Program-made: the position numbers and the translations under genes
Notes under the pieces: generated by a model
Database searches by the model: none
What the model saw: only the letters and a program-made list of their open reading frames with translations
Told to the model about the DNA's origin: nothing
In this document: positions 1-8,180 of the stretch, piece by piece
Layout: every line of letters begins with the position of its first letter
How positions within the stretch are numbered: the stretch's first letter is position 1
Source of the DNA: Methylomarinum sp965277025
Lineage (GTDB): Bacteria; Pseudomonadota; Gammaproteobacteria; Methylococcales; Methylomonadaceae
Assembly: GCA_965277025.1 (NCBI GenBank)
Contig: OZ255706.1
Span: 2,108,001-2,172,000 of the forward strand
DNA length: 64,000 nucleotides
Reading direction: 5' to 3'

Positions 1-82
1 CCGTCATATTAACTGAGCACTTTCAATGGAACAAGGCAAGAATCGTTTGTTTTGTGGGTATGTTAATTGCTTTGATGGCAGT

Positions 83-1208
83 TAGAAGTTACGCATTGAC
101 AACAGATCGAAATTTTGGGTTTAAATGATTCATATTTGGCATAAAGGTGTCGATAAACGAAGCCATAACATCGTTGAATAAATTCCGCTGTACGCTATAG
201 CAATTATTAATCACGTCTGCAAAGCTCAATTTTTGTAATTGAACAAAGCCACAAATTGCAGAAAAAATATGATTATTTATTGCTCTTTTATTGCGAACCT
301 GGAACCGCTCAATATTACACACCTGCTTTATTGCCCGATGATATTGCTCAATCTGCCAATGCCTGTCATGTTGTTCGGTAAATGCTTTCTTGTCAAAAAC
401 AGCGGTTTTTTCTTCATCAGGTAGTGAACTTATGTAATGGCGAACTTGTTCTTTCAAGGTCGTCCGAAATAATTTCACATACCCAAAATTTTTGAGCCAA
501 ACCATTAAGCCGTCTTCCGGGATTTCTAATTGCCTGACTTGAACCCATGAACCTTTTTCAACAGAGACTAATCGATTACCTTCCACTGCAAAGAATAAAT
601 CCTGTCTGATGATTTCTTATCAATTTAAGATTATCCACGCAACTGTACCAGCTATCTCCTGTTACAAAACCAGGCTCTAGTCCCCAAGCTAATACTTCGG
701 TCAGCATGTCTTGAAAATAGTCATTTTTTGTCTTTCCTTCCGCCTTATCGACCACCCGGAAATTCAGTGGTTGGTGTTTTCCTTGAATGTCTGTGTAGTA
801 CAACGTGACAAGATTGATTCCCTTGACTGCTCTATGATGTTTTCCCGACCAAAAATAACTGACATATGCCATATATTGGCTATAAGGTTTATCAAGAACA
901 CTATCGTCAACACTCAAGGTTCCGCCCTTTAAATTCAGGCTTGCGCTGGCTTCATTGTATAAATCTCGCCCAGTGTAATGCTCCCGATTTAGAAATCGAT
1001 TTACGCTATCATGTGATATTGACATGACTTCTCCTAATCGTCGACAACCAGCTTGTTTCGGCTCACTTAATAAAAAACCAATATACATGGGTAATGTACA
1101 GCAGGCTGTTGAGGGGCGTGTTATTTCTCTTATCAAGGTTTGCCTTGCATTGACTTTGGGATTTTTTAAACCCATAGTTTAACATTGCCTGTCAATGCGT
1201 AACTTCTA
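83..1208 (-). mobile_element. IS701/ISH3-like element, copy 1
   Basis: Both ends read TAGAAGTTACGCATTGACA as inverted repeats, and the insertion is flanked by the 5-bp direct repeat GCAGT (78-82 and 1209-1213). Removing the element restores the IS4 transposase sequence. Length is 1126 bp. The family assignment rests on the transposase type and on a 5-bp duplication. IS701 elements usually give 4 bp and ISH3-type elements 5 bp, so the exact family is left open. Confidence 0.88.
89..1175 (-). pseudogene. IS701/ISH3-like transposase, frameshifted (copy 1)
   Basis: This is a DDE transposase of about 350 residues split into two frames: 576-1175 (199 codons, N-terminal) and 89-586 (165 codons, C-terminal). 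Conserved pieces are SVDDSVLDKPYS and VTGDSWYS (aspartates) and a HWQIEQYHRAIKQ block (the glutamate). Compared with the copy at 52859-53973, this copy has one extra T after the NHQTG codons near position 590. That shifts the frame to a short wrong tail ending CSGR. The second copy is intact at that point but has its own lesion elsewhere, so this is decay and not programmed frameshifting. Confidence 0.85.
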
Positions 1209-2239
1209 GCAGTTAGCACGGTCAATCTGGCCCAGCTCGCCGTATTCTTTCCCAGTCGGGCAAAGATTTCCTCACGATATCGACGGATGCAACGATTTTT
1301 CAGTGACCATTGGCTGGATTACAATGAAGTTGCTCATTTCATCATGAGACTGTTTGGTTTCACTGATCAGGATTACTATCTGACGTTAAACAGGACGAAT
1401 TGGAAGTGGGGTAAAACCAATATTAATCTGCTGGTGCTTGCCGTGGTTTATCGGGGTGCCGCCATTCCTGTGTATTGGTTGCCTTTAAACAAGCGGGGCA
1501 ACTCTAATACGAAGGAACGTATAGCGCTGATGAAACGCTTTATTGCGCAGTTTGGCCGACATCACATCAAAGGTCTTTTGGCTGATCGGGAGTTTATTGG
1601 AGACGAATGGATGGGCTGGTTGTTTGAGCAAGAGATTCCCTTTTATATCCGTATTCGCAACAACGCCAGGACAACCAATGCCCAAGGCCAGCGAATACGC
1701 GTAGAGCGTTTGTTTTATGGGCTTAAGCCGGGTAGCACACGACACCTCTCAACAGCGCGCTATTTGGGAAATTGTTCAATTTATCTCAGTGGGTTACGGC
1801 TGAGTGATGGTGAGTTATTAATCATCGTCTGTCAGCATTTGAACCCTGATGCGATTAAAATTTATGGCTTGCGTTGGGAAATCGAAACGCTTTTCGGCTG
1901 TTTAAAAGGACGGGGATTCAAACTTGAGGAAACGCGTGTAGTCGGTTATCTTCGGATCAAAAAATTGTTAGTACTTCCCGTTATTGCTTTCTGTTGGTCA
2001 CATAAAGCAGGCGAATGGAAACATGATTGCGAGTTACCAATAAAAACCAAAACACATCAGCGGCTCGCGCAAAGCCTGTTTCGATATGGATTAGATTGTA
2101 TCCGCTCAACGTTGTTTAATGTCTTATCTCAATCAAAAAGGATGATTAGAAAAGTGATTGCTCTTTTGCAACCCATACCTTTTGTCACTGGAATACATGA
2201 GACTCATTTGTCATAAGTTAATTTTTGTCATGTACAGAG

Positions 2240-3330
2240 TAGAAAACCAAATCTCTATCTGATTAAGCCATGAACAATGCTTAGGGGTAAAATGAAAAAC
2301 AACCGGATGGTTTGAGTTAGTCAAAAAAGCAGTACGACTTTCCATTGATTTCAAAATACCCTCTTTTCCTTTAACACCTGATTCTCCTGAATACGAAATT
2401 TTTTCGGCAATTAATCGAACCACCGATTCTGAACAATGTGTATTGAGATTATCCATGACTAAATGCCAATGGGTTTGTTTGGGTTGTTGATGAAAAAGCA
2501 GGTTCAAAAACCCGGCAAAATCTTGCTCTGTTCGAGTTTCTCCTATACTTCCCATTACTTCTCCCGTGGCCACATCAAAACCTGCAATCAAGGTCTGGGT
2601 ACCATGTCGAATATATTCAAATTCTTGTCGTTCAACTTTTCCTTTCTTCATCGGCAATGTCTGCGCTGCTCGCTCTAAAGCTTGAATCCCTGTCATTTCA
2701 TCAATCGAAATCGTTTTGATGCCTTGCTCTTCCCGCTCCAAAGCCCGTTGGCAGGTTTCGCAAATATCTTGACACCTCTCGTCGAAGTATTCATCTTTTT
2801 TTGCCGTCAACCAGCCTTTCATCCGGTGGGGTTGCAGGTCCGCTTCTTTTTAAAAAGCGCCCAACAGAGCGCTGTGAAATATAATCAACAATGCCCCGTT
2901 TTATCGCTTCATCGGCTATTTCTTGTTGCGTCCAATGAGTGATCGGGCGTTGACTATCCTCTGGGCGTTCGCAGGCTATCGCGATAATGCTGCAAATTTG
3001 CTCCGCCGTATAGATAGCAGGCGCACCGCTTCGCGGTGCATCTTGAAGCCGGGCTAAAGGATTTTCTTGTTCACTGTTCTGTAACCAGCGTTTTCGCCAA
3101 TTTTGAACAGTTGTCCGTCCAATTTTTAACTGGCGCATGGTTTCATGTACACTGATGCCCTCATCTGCCAACAATATAATACGGCAACGTGTCACCAAAT
3201 TCTGAGGACTTGTATGTTTACGCACTGTGCTTTGCAATAACGTGCGTTGTTTTTCTGTTAAACTGATTGGGGCTGCTGTTAGTCGTGGAATGATATCACC
3301 TGCTGAATTTAATATAGTATTATTCAGCAT
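2240..3330 (-). pseudogene. IS630-family transposase, interrupted at its C-terminus
   Basis: Two overlapping frames encode one transposase. 2791-3330 (179 codons) holds the helix-turn-helix DNA-binding part, and the second frame from 2822 downward holds the DDE catalytic core (TISIDEMTG, LVMDNLNTH, and HCSWLNQIEIWF with the glutamate). The frames overlap at a run of seven A (GGCAAAAAAAGA on the coding strand), a classic slippery site for -1 frameshifting. The same arrangement is present in the other IS630 copies. In this copy the C-terminal 40 or so residues are cut off by IS4 copy A, leaving a spurious tail. Confidence 0.85.
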
Positions 3331-3380
3331 ATTACAATATATTCCTCATACATAGCATTAGTTTTTTCGCTTCTGCGCAC
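2240..3380 (-). mobile_element. IS630-family element, copy 1 (3' part lost to IS4 insertion)
   Basis: The 5' end of the element is at 3380 (GTGCGCAG-type end, transposase read leftward), bounded by the target dinucleotide TA at 3381-3382. The rest of the element is separated by IS4 copy A and lies outside the window. The TA target abuts the MITE at 3383-3472. Confidence 0.88.
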
Positions 3381-3382
3381 TA

Positions 3383-3472
3383 GGAGGCTGTCCGAGAATA
3401 GAAGCCGTTGCGAGGGAAAGCTGAATTTGGCCAGATTTTCCGTAGTAGGTTCTCTATTCTCGGACAGCCTCC
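3383..3472. repeat. MITE-like palindromic element, short variant (90 bp)
   Basis: This short sequence has perfect terminal inverted repeats beginning GGAGGCTGTCCGAGAATAG, is flanked by TA on both sides (3381-3382, 3473-3474) and has no coding potential. The tip GGAGGCTGTC is shared with the longer elements at 15576 and 38841. TA flanks suggest mobilisation by an IS630/Tc1-type transposase. Confidence 0.75.
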
Positions 3473-3496
3473 TAGTGTGGCGTTAGCCCGATATTA

Positions 3497-4718
3497 CTCT
3501 GTACATGACAAAAAATATTAAAAGCTAGCGTAGCTCGTTGAAATGTAATTAAATACCGCATTTTGTTTTAGCGAATATGAATAACGGGACATTACAAATC
3601 AACGAGCTGACCGTCATATTAACTGAGCACTTTCAATGGAACAAGGCAAGAATCGTTTGTTTTGTGGGTATGTTAATTGCTTTGATGGCAGTTAGCACGG
3701 TCAATCTGGCCCAGCTCGCCGTATTCTTTCCCAGTCGGGCAAAAATTTCCTCACGATATCGACGGATGCAACGATTTTTCAGTGACCATTGGCTGGATTA
3801 CAATGAAGTCGCTCATTTCATCATGAAACTGTTTGGTTTCACTGATCAGGATTACTATCTGACGTTAGACAGGACGAATTGGAAGTGGGGTAAAACCAAT
3901 ATTAATCTGCTGGTGCTTGCCGTGGTTTATCGGGGTGCCGCCATTCCTGTGTATTGGTTGCCTTTAAACAAGCGGGGCAACTCTAATACGAAGGAACGTA
4001 TAGCGCTGATGAAACGCTTTATTGCGCAGTTTGGCCGACATCACATCAAAGGTCTTTTGGCTGATCGGGAGTTTATTGGAGACGAATGGATGGGCTGGTT
4101 GTTTGAGCAAGAGATTCCCTTTTATATCCGTATTCGCAACAACGCCAGGACAACCAATGCCCAAGGCCAGCGAATACGCGTAGAGCGTTTGTTTTATGGG
4201 CTTAAGCCGGGCAGCACACGACACCTCTCAACAGCGCGCTATTTGGGAAATTGTTCAATTTATCTCAGTGGGTTACGGCTGAGTGATGGTGAGTTATTAA
4301 TCATCGTCTGTCAGCATTTGAACCCTGATGCGATTAAAATTTATGGCTTGCGTTGGGAAATCGAAACGCTTTTTGGCTGTTTAAAAGGACGGGGGTTCAA
4401 ACTTGAGGAAACGCGTGTAGTCGGTTATCTTCGAATCAAGAAATTGTTAGTACTTCCCGTTATTGCTTTCTGTTGGTCACATAAGGTAGGCGAATGGAAA
4501 CATGATTGCGAGTTACCAATAAAAACCAAAACACATCAGCGGCTCGCGCAAAGCCTGTTTCGATATGGATTAGATTGTATCCGCTCAACGTTGTTTAATG
4601 TCTTATCTCAATCAAAAAGGATGATTAGAAAAGTGATTGCTCTTTTGCAACCCATACCTTTTGTCACTGGAATACATGAGACTCATTTGTCATAAGTTAA
4701 TTTTTGTCATGTACAGAG
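3497..4718 (+). mobile_element. IS4-family element, copy B (complete)
   Basis: The element is complete at 1222 bp, with inverted ends CTCTGTACATGACAAAAA and a 9-bp target duplication CCGATATTA (3488-3496, 4719-4727). It lies only 26 bp upstream of the start codon of the first GTPase gene, in the same direction, so it separates that gene from its original upstream region. Confidence 0.96.
3577..4695 (+). CDS. IS4-family transposase, copy B (intact, 372 aa)
   Basis: This is the reference-quality copy. The catalytic triad is D98 (LTLDRTNWKWG), D163 (LLADREFIG) and E263. Y256, R259, E263 and K270 fit the IS4-family Y-(2)-R-(3)-E-(6)-K signature exactly. It starts at ATG 3577 about 80 bp inside the left end. 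It belongs to the R191/C268 sequence subtype and is probably functional. Confidence 0.95.
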   Translation: MNNGTLQINELTVILTEHFQWNKARIVCFVGMLIALMAVSTVNLAQLAVFFPSRAKISSRYRRMQRFFSDHWLDYNEVAHFIMKLFGFTDQDYYLTLDRTNWKWGKTNINLLVLAVVYRGAAIPVYWLPLNKRGNSNTKERIALMKRFIAQFGRHHIKGLLADREFIGDEWMGWLFEQEIPFYIRIRNNARTTNAQGQRIRVERLFYGLKPGSTRHLSTARYLGNCSIYLSGLRLSDGELLIIVCQHLNPDAIKIYGLRWEIETLFGCLKGRGFKLEETRVVGYLRIKKLLVLPVIAFCWSHKVGEWKHDCELPIKTKTHQRLAQSLFRYGLDCIRSTLFNVLSQSKRMIRKVIALLQPIPFVTGIHETHLS

Positions 4719-4744
4719 CCGATATTATAAAATTTTAGCCTAAT

Positions 4745-6487
4745 ATGTTGGAATTTATCCAAATTTTAAAACAGCGTTATCAAGTGGTGTTGAGCCAGTA
4801 TGATAACCATCATCCGCAGTTCTTCGAATATCAACGCCGTATTGAGCAATTGATTTATGCTGAAGCATTTATTCGAAAAGGCGAACTTCTCGAGCAACAG
4901 GCTGACTTTCCATTGCAAATTGCAGTTATAGGGTCTACCCAGGCGGGGAAAAGTTCCATCGTCAATGTTTTACTCGATAACAAAATGGCAGGAGTCAGCC
5001 CCTTAGCCGGCTATACGGTTCATCCACAGGGTTTTTGCAATCAGTGTTCGATTGCCGATTGCCAGGGATTACAATACTATTTCGGTCGTTTTCAACAATT
5101 ATCGGCCGAACAACTCAGTCCCCAGCGTTACGATTGTTATTCATTAGCTGAAAACCCTACGGCCTCCAGATTTTTGCCTCCAGCCGTTTTATGGGATACT
5201 CCTGATTTCGATTCAATCGATGCGGCTGATTATCGTGAAGGCGTGATACGTACCATTGCACTGGCGGACGTTATCGTACTGGCGGTCAGTAAAGAAAAAT
5301 ATGCCGACCAGTCGGTTTGGGACATGATGGCGACCATTGAAAAGTTTGCTCAGCCAACCGTAATATGTCTGAATAAACTGACACCAGACAGTGCTGCGTT
5401 GATTATTCCTTCATTAAAGGAAAAATGGTTGCAAACTCGCCAGGATGCTTTTCCATCACTGGTTCCAATGTATTTTGATAAACATCATGGCAGACCTGGT
5501 TGGCCGGAAGATAGCCTGGATATGATCAAACAGGCTGCAGAACAGGTTGAGAGGAATAAACATCCGCTACATGTGCACCAATTGCTCAGTCGTTTCTGGG
5601 ATGAGTGGCTGGAGCCAGTCAATGCTGAATTGGAAGCGGCTGAAAAATGGCGGGAAATGGTTGATGACAGTATCGAACAGGCATTAAAAGAATACCAGCG
5701 CGATTACCTCAATCATCCGCATTATTATGATACCTTTCAGGATGCCTTGGTCGAATTATTGAATTTACTCGAAATTCCAGGATTGTCCAGAGTTATCAGT
5801 TCAACCCGGCATCTGGTTACTTGGCCGGTTCGCAAGATGATGAGTCTGGGTAAAAAGAATTCACTGGAGAGTGTCCCGCATGAACTGGCTTTGTTGGAAC
5901 AATTAGCGACCCATGTGCTCATCCAGTTGAGCGAAAAAATCCTCGAGCAGACTGACAGCGATACACTGAACCGGACTTGGTGGCGGGATGCTGCTGCTGT
6001 CATGCGTAATCAAGAAAATAAATTGCAGGGCAAATTCATTAACGAGGCGGCAAGATATCATGTGGATTTTCAGCAGGATGTCGAAGAAACGGCGCAGAAA
6101 TTGTATCGGGAATTACAACAACATCCTGTTTTGCTGAACACGTTGAGAACTACGCGGGCGACGACAGATGCGACAGCATTGGCTGCCGCTATATACAGTG
6201 GCGGCATAGGCGTGCATGATTTGATTATTACCCCGGCTGTTTTATCCTTGACATCGATGCTGGCAGAAAGTGCTGCAGGCAGTTATATGTCCCGGCAGGA
6301 AGCCGAGCTTAAACGTCATCAATTGAATACCGTCAGGCAACGTCTGTTTGAGGACCAGTTGAAACATGCACTCTATGTTATTCCTCAACAACTGCCTGTT
6401 GATCATCATTTTAATATTTCCCGGCAGCAATTGAAGCAGGCTGAAAACCAGTTGAATGAGAGAAGAAATGGTTTACGAATACTCTGA
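4745..6487 (+). CDS. Dynamin-like GTPase, first of a pair
   Basis: A 580-residue P-loop GTPase. Visible nucleotide-binding motifs are G1 GSTQAGKS at residues 63-70, a G3-type DTPD at 151-154, and a G4-type NKLT at 210-213 (threonine where most GTPases have aspartate, so base specificity may be relaxed). A helical N-terminal stretch precedes the G domain. The long C-terminal half looks largely helical, with an Ala/Gly-rich, possibly membrane-interacting segment near residues 465-520. This layout fits bacterial dynamin-like or septin/YfjP-type GTPases; no specific family name is recognised. No clear Shine-Dalgarno precedes ATG 4745. The stop lies inside the next gene, which also encodes a GTPase, indicating coupled expression and likely hetero-complex formation (inference). 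Confidence 0.8.
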   Translation: MLEFIQILKQRYQVVLSQYDNHHPQFFEYQRRIEQLIYAEAFIRKGELLEQQADFPLQIAVIGSTQAGKSSIVNVLLDNKMAGVSPLAGYTVHPQGFCNQCSIADCQGLQYYFGRFQQLSAEQLSPQRYDCYSLAENPTASRFLPPAVLWDTPDFDSIDAADYREGVIRTIALADVIVLAVSKEKYADQSVWDMMATIEKFAQPTVICLNKLTPDSAALIIPSLKEKWLQTRQDAFPSLVPMYFDKHHGRPGWPEDSLDMIKQAAEQVERNKHPLHVHQLLSRFWDEWLEPVNAELEAAEKWREMVDDSIEQALKEYQRDYLNHPHYYDTFQDALVELLNLLEIPGLSRVISSTRHLVTWPVRKMMSLGKKNSLESVPHELALLEQLATHVLIQLSEKILEQTDSDTLNRTWWRDAAAVMRNQENKLQGKFINEAARYHVDFQQDVEETAQKLYRELQQHPVLLNTLRTTRATTDATALAAAIYSGGIGVHDLIITPAVLSLTSMLAESAAGSYMSRQEAELKRHQLNTVRQRLFEDQLKHALYVIPQQLPVDHHFNISRQQLKQAENQLNERRNGLRIL

Positions 6488-8051
6488 ATGTATCGAGCAA
6501 GTCGAACATTGGCGGCAACGCGCATTGTCCAGGCAGCGTCTAACGGATGAGAACGCGCAATTATTAAGCAACCTTGACAGCAGAACGCCGGATGAATTGT
6601 TTCATCAGGATTCAATTAGGCCGTTAGTGGTTGCATTTATGGGCGGGACCGGTGTCGGTAAAAGTTCTTTATTGAACCGTCTGGCCGGTCAGCCGATTGC
6701 TCGCACCGGGGTAGAACGACCAGCATCGCGGGAAGTGACCTTGTACCATCATCAGGGCTTGAGTATTGCCCAGTTGCCGGAAGGTTTGCCGCTGGAGAAA
6801 ATAAATATCAACAGCCATCAGAATTCAGAATATCAGAATATATTATGGATTGATATGCCTGATTTTGACAGCGTGGAGCAGGCTAATCGTCAACTAGTGC
6901 TGGAATGGCTGCCTCATATTGATATTTTGATTTATGTCGTCAGTCCAGAACGTTATCGGGATGACAAGGCCTGGCGTTTGTTATTACAGGAAGGTAATAA
7001 ACATGCTTGGCTGTTCGTCTTGAATAAATGGGACCTGGGGGACAGCGTTCAGTATGAAGACTTTAAAAAACAATTGAAACTGGCCGGTTTCAACTCGCCG
7101 GTTATTTTCAGGACCAGTTGTGCCGGTAATGGCCTGGATGATGAATTTGACGCCCTGGTTGAACACCTTAAAACATTGTCCAATCAACATACAGTGGCGT
7201 TTCTGGGGCAACGGTTGAAAGGAGCGCGGGTTAAAGAACTGCTGGAAAAACTTGAGTCGGTCAAGGCCGACTTTAGCGATGAGAAATACCAGCAACTGCA
7301 GGATTTTATTCAACAAGAATGGCGAAAAAACGAAACCATGTTTCGCGATGCCTTCGCCTGGCCGCTAAAACAAGCGGCCAAAGACTATGTGGCGAAAGTC
7401 GGCAGTCGATCCGATATCGAAGTGTGGGACGCCTGGGCGCAAAGCCGTTTTGATGATTTTCTTGACGCCATACAATTCAAAGCGGCCCAGTTACAGATTC
7501 CATTAGCACCGTTAAAAGAAAAACTGACCGAAATTTCCATCCAGACAAAACAGAATCTGCAAAACCAGATTGAACTGAATTGTCGTAAGGCATTGATCAA
7601 CCCGGGTAATCGCTTACAGCGCTGGACACTTAAATTATTAAAAGTTGCTGAATTTGTGTTGCCATTTTCAGCCATGGCTTATGTCAGTTATCAGGTATTC
7701 ATTGGATATTATGAAAGTGTTGAACAGGGGCAACCATTTTTAGGCGTCAATTTTGTTGCACACAGTATTTTATTGATTTTGTTAAGTTGGTTGATTCCTT
7801 TCTTCTTGCACAAAAAATTACAGCCATCATTACAGAAAACCGCTGAACGCGGTCTGGAAAAAGGCGCTGATATTGGCTTGGTGCAATTGGAACAACAGAT
7901 TTTACAAGTGGTCGACAGCGAAAAGCAGCAGAATCAGGTCTTGCGAGAAGAACTGGAGCAGATAATACAAAACTGCAGGGAAGAGCAAGACGCCATTACA
8001 ATGGCAACACCAGAGAGTTTGCGTTCGATGTTGGTGCATGAGAAATCGTGA
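6468..8051 (+). CDS. Dynamin-like GTPase with membrane segments, second of a pair
   Basis: A roughly 527-residue GTPase. G1 GGTGVGKS is near residues 59-66, DMPD near 129-132, and a canonical NKWD G4 near 186-189. Two hydrophobic segments (about residues 395-425 and 430-450) look like a transmembrane hairpin, followed by a coiled-coil-like C-terminus rich in Glu and Gln. ATG 6468 is chosen over ATG 6456 because a purine-rich AGAGAAG sits just ahead of it. The gene overlaps the previous GTPase gene by 20 bp. The two proteins resemble each other in G-domain layout but only this one has clear membrane helices, suggesting one membrane-anchored and one soluble partner, as in paired bacterial dynamins. 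Function is unknown. Confidence 0.8.
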   Translation: MVYEYSECIEQVEHWRQRALSRQRLTDENAQLLSNLDSRTPDELFHQDSIRPLVVAFMGGTGVGKSSLLNRLAGQPIARTGVERPASREVTLYHHQGLSIAQLPEGLPLEKININSHQNSEYQNILWIDMPDFDSVEQANRQLVLEWLPHIDILIYVVSPERYRDDKAWRLLLQEGNKHAWLFVLNKWDLGDSVQYEDFKKQLKLAGFNSPVIFRTSCAGNGLDDEFDALVEHLKTLSNQHTVAFLGQRLKGARVKELLEKLESVKADFSDEKYQQLQDFIQQEWRKNETMFRDAFAWPLKQAAKDYVAKVGSRSDIEVWDAWAQSRFDDFLDAIQFKAAQLQIPLAPLKEKLTEISIQTKQNLQNQIELNCRKALINPGNRLQRWTLKLLKVAEFVLPFSAMAYVSYQVFIGYYESVEQGQPFLGVNFVAHSILLILLSWLIPFFLHKKLQPSLQKTAERGLEKGADIGLVQLEQQILQVVDSEKQQNQVLREELEQIIQNCREEQDAITMATPESLRSMLVHEKS

Positions 8052-8180
8052 TATGTTAGCCCTGCGGCCAACAGCATCATTTTTTATGCCGATGACTTAA
8101 ATTACACCGCTTCTTGAGGCTATTAGACTTACAAGCTCATTCAATTCGAACTTGAAAAATGGGTGCTGTACCAGTCCGGG

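Larger units (their letters stand above)
1..2216 (+). pseudogene. IS4-family transposase, copy A, interrupted and catalytically altered
   Basis: When joined across the insertion at 83-1208 this matches the 372-residue transposase of the complete copies (DDE fold; DNA cutting and strand transfer at IS ends). It carries the YREK signature of the IS4 family near its C-terminus. Two lesions are visible. The gene is split after about 35 codons by the IS701-like element. The first catalytic aspartate, in the motif LTLDRTNWKWG of every other copy (residue 98), is asparagine here (codon AAC at 1389-1391). The downstream open frame begins at 1287 and stops at 2216. The protein should be inactive even if translated. 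Confidence 0.9.
1..2239 (+). mobile_element. IS4-family element, copy A (left end outside window, interrupted)
   Basis: The window opens inside this element. Bases 1-82 match the transposase region of the seven other copies; the match resumes at 1209 and runs to the right end at 2239, which carries the terminal sequence CTCTGTACATGAC in reverse complement. An IS701-like element sits at 83-1208. The element is itself inserted in an IS630 copy that continues rightward at 2240. Its left end and the other half of its target duplication lie before the window. Confidence 0.93.

Noticed and set aside
1485..1745. 86-codon minus-strand ORF recurring inside each IS4 copy
   Set aside because: It recurs only because the IS4 sequence recurs, lies antisense to the transposase, and has no ribosome-binding site or domain signature.
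4745..8051. Anti-phage defence island
   Set aside because: Dynamin-like GTPases occur in some defence systems, but no nuclease, restriction enzyme, integrase or other defence gene is adjacent. It is kept only as a candidate function.
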